In this document: piece by piece, positions 15,178 through 17,353 of the stretch
Layout of the letters: the number at the start of each line of letters is the position of its first letter
Position numbering within the stretch: position 1 is the stretch's first letter
Source of the DNA: Candidatus Taylorbacteria bacterium RIFCSPHIGHO2_02_FULL_44_12
GTDB lineage: Bacteria > Patescibacteriota > Minisyncoccia > Phycocordibacterales > PALSA-1337
NCBI GenBank assembly: GCA_001822575.1
Contig: MHRM01000015.1
Span: forward strand, 1 to 17,353
Reading direction: 5' to 3'
Length of the DNA: 17,353 bases
Made by a program: the position numbers and the translations under genes
The notes under the pieces: model-generated
Told to the model about the DNA's origin: nothing
The model's input: the letters and a program-made list of their open reading frames with translations, nothing else
Databases searched by the model: none

Positions 15178-15186
15178 GGGGGGGGG
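15178..15186. repeat. Homopolymer of 9 G at the avd/RT divergent junction of DGR-2
   Basis: The run lies within the overlapping 5' ends of the divergent avd (minus) and RT (plus). The sequence after it (TATCTTACTGAAAA) resembles the sequence after the DGR-1 run (TACTTCATTGATA), so the two tracts sit at a homologous site. At 9 G neither gene has an in-frame upstream start. At 10 G the plus-strand GTG at 15149 and the minus-strand ATG at 15213 both enter the correct frames. Confidence 0.9.
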
Positions 15187-15222
15187 TATCTTACTGAAAA
15201 TTTTTTTGTCCATGTTATTTCT

Positions 15223-16206
15223 TTGAAAAATATTTTTTCTGCATGGGTAGAGTTCAAGAGAGGAAAGACAAATAAAGAAGAAGTCCAGGACTTTTCATTC
15301 CGTTTGGAAGACAACATATTCAAACTGCATAGAGCGCTCAAAGAAAAAGAGTGGCGACCGAGCCCATATACATCTTTCTATGTCCGTGATCCAAAACTGA
15401 GACATATTCACAAAGCTACTGTAGCTGATAGATTAGTCAATCAGGCTTTGTTTCGGGTATTGTATCAGATTTTTGACCCCAGTTTTATTTTAGATTCTTA
15501 CTCTTGTCGTTTCAAAAAAGGTACACATCGCGGGGTAAACAAATTGAATACATATATCAGGAGAATTACGCGTAATCACACACGACCGGCATATGCTCTC
15601 AAGTGCGATGTCAGAAAATTCTTTGATAATATATCCCATGATATTCTCTTTGATATTATAAAAAGAAAGATAAGTGATCCAGATGTTCTGTGGCTGGTAT
15701 CTTTGATTATGCGCAGTTTTGAATTATGTCCAGGAATAGGATTGCCCCTTGGAAATGTGACCAGCCAGCTCTTTGCCAATGTGTATCTGAATGAACTAGA
15801 CCAGTTTGTAAAACATACTCTGAAAGTTAAATACTATTTACGGTATTGTGATGATTTTGTGGTTCTAGATGAGCACAAGACAAATATTTTGAAACACATA
15901 GATAGTATTGATAATTTCCTAAAAGACAAACTGCTTTTACATTTACATCCAAACAAGATCATTATTCGTAAATGCACTCAAAGTATTGATTTTCTTGGTT
16001 ATGTGGTCTTACCAAATTACAGGATTTTGCGGACAAAAACCAAAAAAAGAATATTAAAGAAGATAATTTTGGCTAAAACTCGTATGATCCAAGGGTTAAT
16101 TTCACCGGAAAAATTCAATCACACCATAAAGTCATATCTCGGTATACTCACTCATTGTTCTGGAAAAAAGGTGCATGAGGATATTCTAAAGTTAATAAAG
16201 GAATGA
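15223..16206 (+). CDS. DGR-2 reverse transcriptase
   Basis: This RT copies TR2 for VP2 and VP3. From the in-frame TTG at 15223 it has 327 aa. Conserved RT segments are FYVRDPKLRHIHKATVADRL, KCDVRKFFDNISHD with the motif A Asp, GIGLPLGNVTSQLFANVYL with the DGR-type G-x3-SQ motif, and YLRYCDDFVVL at about residues 205-215, a YCDD where RT-1 has YADD. FLGYVVLPNYRIL follows. The start is doubtful: the conserved N-terminal HVISL, seen in RT-1 as HIISL, lies upstream of the TTG in the same frame, and that frame runs back to the G run with no ATG, GTG or TTG. A 10-G tract would connect it to GTG 15149 (MNNRNVKISSGGGYLTENFF). The gene is more A+T-rich than its neighbours. VP3 follows after 160 bases. 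Confidence 0.93.
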   Translation: MKNIFSAWVEFKRGKTNKEEVQDFSFRLEDNIFKLHRALKEKEWRPSPYTSFYVRDPKLRHIHKATVADRLVNQALFRVLYQIFDPSFILDSYSCRFKKGTHRGVNKLNTYIRRITRNHTRPAYALKCDVRKFFDNISHDILFDIIKRKISDPDVLWLVSLIMRSFELCPGIGLPLGNVTSQLFANVYLNELDQFVKHTLKVKYYLRYCDDFVVLDEHKTNILKHIDSIDNFLKDKLLLHLHPNKIIIRKCTQSIDFLGYVVLPNYRILRTKTKKRILKKIILAKTRMIQGLISPEKFNHTIKSYLGILTHCSGKKVHEDILKLIKE

Positions 16207-16289
16207 TGATTCTTCTGGTAGTTATAGTTACTCTTCACATCCTTTACAAACATAGATATTTGTGGTAGCTTGGACCAAGAATAGAGAGC

Positions 16290-16318
16290 TTGACATCCGT
16301 CTTGTTCACCGCTATTCA
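16290..16318 (+). promoter_or_regulatory. Candidate promoter for VP3
   Basis: A perfect TTGACA at 16290-16295 is followed after 17 bases by TATTCA at 16313-16318 (3 of 6). It would give VP3 a transcript independent of the RT. Confidence 0.45.
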
Positions 16319-16331
16319 TCAATTAGTGCGA

Positions 16332-16349
16332 ATGCTACGCATGTAGCAT
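16332..16349 (+). promoter_or_regulatory. Leader hairpin just before the VP3 ribosome binding site
   Basis: ATGCTAC (16332-16338) pairs perfectly with GTAGCAT (16343-16349) around a GCAT loop. It ends a few bases before AAAGGAAA (16350-16357) and 17 bases before the VP3 ATG. It could be an operator near the transcription start or a structure that tunes translation. No T-run follows, so it is not a terminator. Confidence 0.5.
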
Positions 16350-16366
16350 GAAAGGAAAACAAACAT

Positions 16367-17053
16367 ATGGGTACTAAAGTGCTCGTCGGGGGGTCGACCG
16401 TGTCGGCTTCTCAAATGAAGGACTTCTGGCGTCAAATAGACGACGGGAGTATCAATGGTATCAATTTTCAGCGCTTTTTGGATCATCAAGATCCATTTGC
16501 GCTGGAGGCGGTCGTCATAGACTGGGATAAAGTCTATAAACTCCTTGGAATGAGTAATGAGTTTGAGAGGTCTAACATCTTGGTCAAGCCCGAGTCTGGC
16601 TTCTGGGATGTGTGTGTCATTCATGGCGTCACCATGAACAAGGTGGTAGGGGTACTTCGTAGTCTAGGAGTGGCAATGTCTCTTTACGCCGAGGACCTTG
16701 ATGGCAATGTGCCTACCAATGACCGCAACCCTGCCAATGGCTCATACTGTGTGCGGTTTCAGAAAACGGTAGAAGCTGATCCTGAACTCAAGGGAAAATC
16801 AGCAAAGGTTCTCATGGAAGAAGGCATAAAGGGGACTACTCTTCTGGAACGCCTTCTCCTGGAGCTGGGGTACTTTCTAGCAACCGGGAGTCATCTAGAT
16901 CAGAACAATATCACCCTCTGTAGCAACTCGCGTTATTCCGATGGCGATGTCCCCGGGGTGTTTTGGTACTCTGACGACCGCGAGGTCTATGTTTATTGGT
17001 TCAGCCCGTCCAGTGCCAATCCGTGTCTCCGTGCTCGCGCAGTGGTTTCGTAA
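16367..17053 (+). CDS. DGR-2 second variable (target) protein VP3
   Basis: This second protein is diversified from TR2. It is 228 aa, with ATG 16367 and AAAGGA about 10 bases upstream. No signal peptide is visible. It is a diverged paralogue of VP2: the N-terminal 120 residues share only short blocks such as the DPFA segment, while the C-terminal part aligns clearly (DLDGNVPTNDRNP, VEADPELKGKSAK, GTTLLERLLLELGYFL, LDQNNITLCSNSR). VR3 runs from residue 188 to the end. Codons 7-9 contain GTCGGGGGG, and the 12 bases CTCGTCGGGGGG also occur at the G run before RT-2, which may be chance. The own promoter and leader hairpin suggest separate control from VP2. A C-type lectin-like fold is inferred, as for VP2. 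Confidence 0.9.
   Translation: MGTKVLVGGSTVSASQMKDFWRQIDDGSINGINFQRFLDHQDPFALEAVVIDWDKVYKLLGMSNEFERSNILVKPESGFWDVCVIHGVTMNKVVGVLRSLGVAMSLYAEDLDGNVPTNDRNPANGSYCVRFQKTVEADPELKGKSAKVLMEEGIKGTTLLERLLLELGYFLATGSHLDQNNITLCSNSRYSDGDVPGVFWYSDDREVYVYWFSPSSANPCLRARAVVS
16927..17051 (+). repeat. DGR-2 variable repeat VR3
   Basis: These 125 bases align without gaps to TR2. Outside the 3' border there are 14 differences, all at TR2 adenines (for example AAT to TTT, AAC to TTC, AAT to TGT). The 3' border GCAGTGGTTTCGT is identical to that of VR2. VR2 and VR3 differ from each other at most variable sites, which shows independent mutagenesis from one template. Confidence 0.95.
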
Positions 17054-17065
17054 CCCTTGGGACTT

Positions 17066-17121
17066 GGATCTTTTATCCTTATTTTCGCATCGCCATCAGG
17101 CTCAACCGAGTGGCGATTTTT
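17066..17121 (+). terminator. Post-VR3 hairpins and intrinsic terminator
   Basis: GGAT-loop-ATCC (17066-17078) is followed by ATCGCCA (17089-17095) pairing with TGGCGAT (17111-17117), with an inner CTC/GAG stem and five T (17117-17121). It is the same conserved block as downstream of VR2. Confidence 0.75.
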
Positions 17122-17168
17122 ATATCATCCACAATGCACCACCTAGCTTAACGCGTTACAATAAAGCC

Positions 17169-17353
17169 ATGTTCTTGTTTAAGTATCTTAAAGGCAAGAG
17201 AGGCATGACCCTGATTGAAGTTCTGACGGCTGTGGCTGTGACTGTCGTAATCATGGTGGCGGTTTCGGCTTTTCAATACAATGTCATAAACTACAATCGT
17301 TCAACTTCTGTGTCTTTGACGAATACCCAGGAAGCTCAAGCACTCCTCAAGGT
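17169..17353 (+). CDS. Prepilin-like protein, 5' part only
   Basis: The gene runs off the right edge; about 61 codons are visible. It opens with MFLFKYLKGKRG and then MTLIEVLTAVAVTVVIMVAV, a type III prepilin signal: peptidase site after Gly12, Met at +1, Glu at +5 (residue 17), followed by a hydrophobic helix. It continues through SAFQYNVINYNRSTSVSL as the start of a pilin-like stalk. It is probably a minor pilin or pseudopilin of the same system as pilB, pilC and the 11682-13538 protein, with DGR-2 lying between. Family type is clear from the signal; the subtype cannot be told from this much sequence. Confidence 0.85.
   Translation, partial: MFLFKYLKGKRGMTLIEVLTAVAVTVVIMVAVSAFQYNVINYNRSTSVSLTNTQEAQALLK

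Noticed and set aside
16381..16393. Second switch tract inside VP3 (six G at 16388-16393)
   Set aside because: Six G is short for a contingency tract and is in frame within a normal start. The 12-base match to the RT-2 tract may be chance.

Overview
The window looks like part of a Candidate Phyla Radiation (Patescibacteria, perhaps Parcubacteria-like) chromosome or metagenome contig. The reasons are the gene families and layout: a K+-independent membrane pyrophosphatase, a short NusA, a small type IV pilus cluster whose PilB lacks the zinc cysteines, many genes with weak or absent Shine-Dalgarno sequences, and two diversity-generating retroelements (DGRs), which are common in that group. The taxonomic call is inference.

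Layout. Positions 94-4391 (minus strand) hold a secreted coiled-coil-like protein, hppA and nusA. Positions 4512-7290 hold DGR-1: variable protein VP1 with VR1 at its 3' end, a terminator, template repeat TR1, an avd accessory gene on the minus strand, and an RT on the plus strand. Positions 7560-13538 hold pilB, pilC, a minus-strand Fic gene with an operator-like repeat cluster, and a large prepilin-like protein. Positions 13535-17121 hold DGR-2: VP2 with VR2, TR2, a minus-strand avd, an RT, then a second target gene VP3 with VR3. A second prepilin-like gene begins at 17169 and runs off the window.

The DGR calls rest on direct repeat comparison. VR1 differs from TR1 at 23 positions, all adenines in TR1. 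VR3 differs from TR2 at 14 positions, all TR2 adenines, outside the 3' homing border. VR2 differs at 18 TR2 adenines plus a single T. Both DGR-2 VRs share the same three-base difference from TR2 at the 3' border, as expected for an IMH versus IMH* pair. The RTs carry the DGR-type GLPLGN(L/V)TSQ motif and Y(A/C)DD.

The most unusual structure is shared by both DGRs. avd is inverted relative to TR and RT, and the divergent 5' ends of avd and RT meet at a long homopolymer: 13 G at 6255-6267 and 9 G at 15178-15186. In DGR-2 the present length puts both genes out of frame with their upstream start codons. One extra G would restore both at once, on opposite strands. In DGR-1, removing one G would give avd an ATG start. 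This looks like a possible slipped-strand switch on mutagenic retrohoming, although a homopolymer sequencing error is the obvious alternative.
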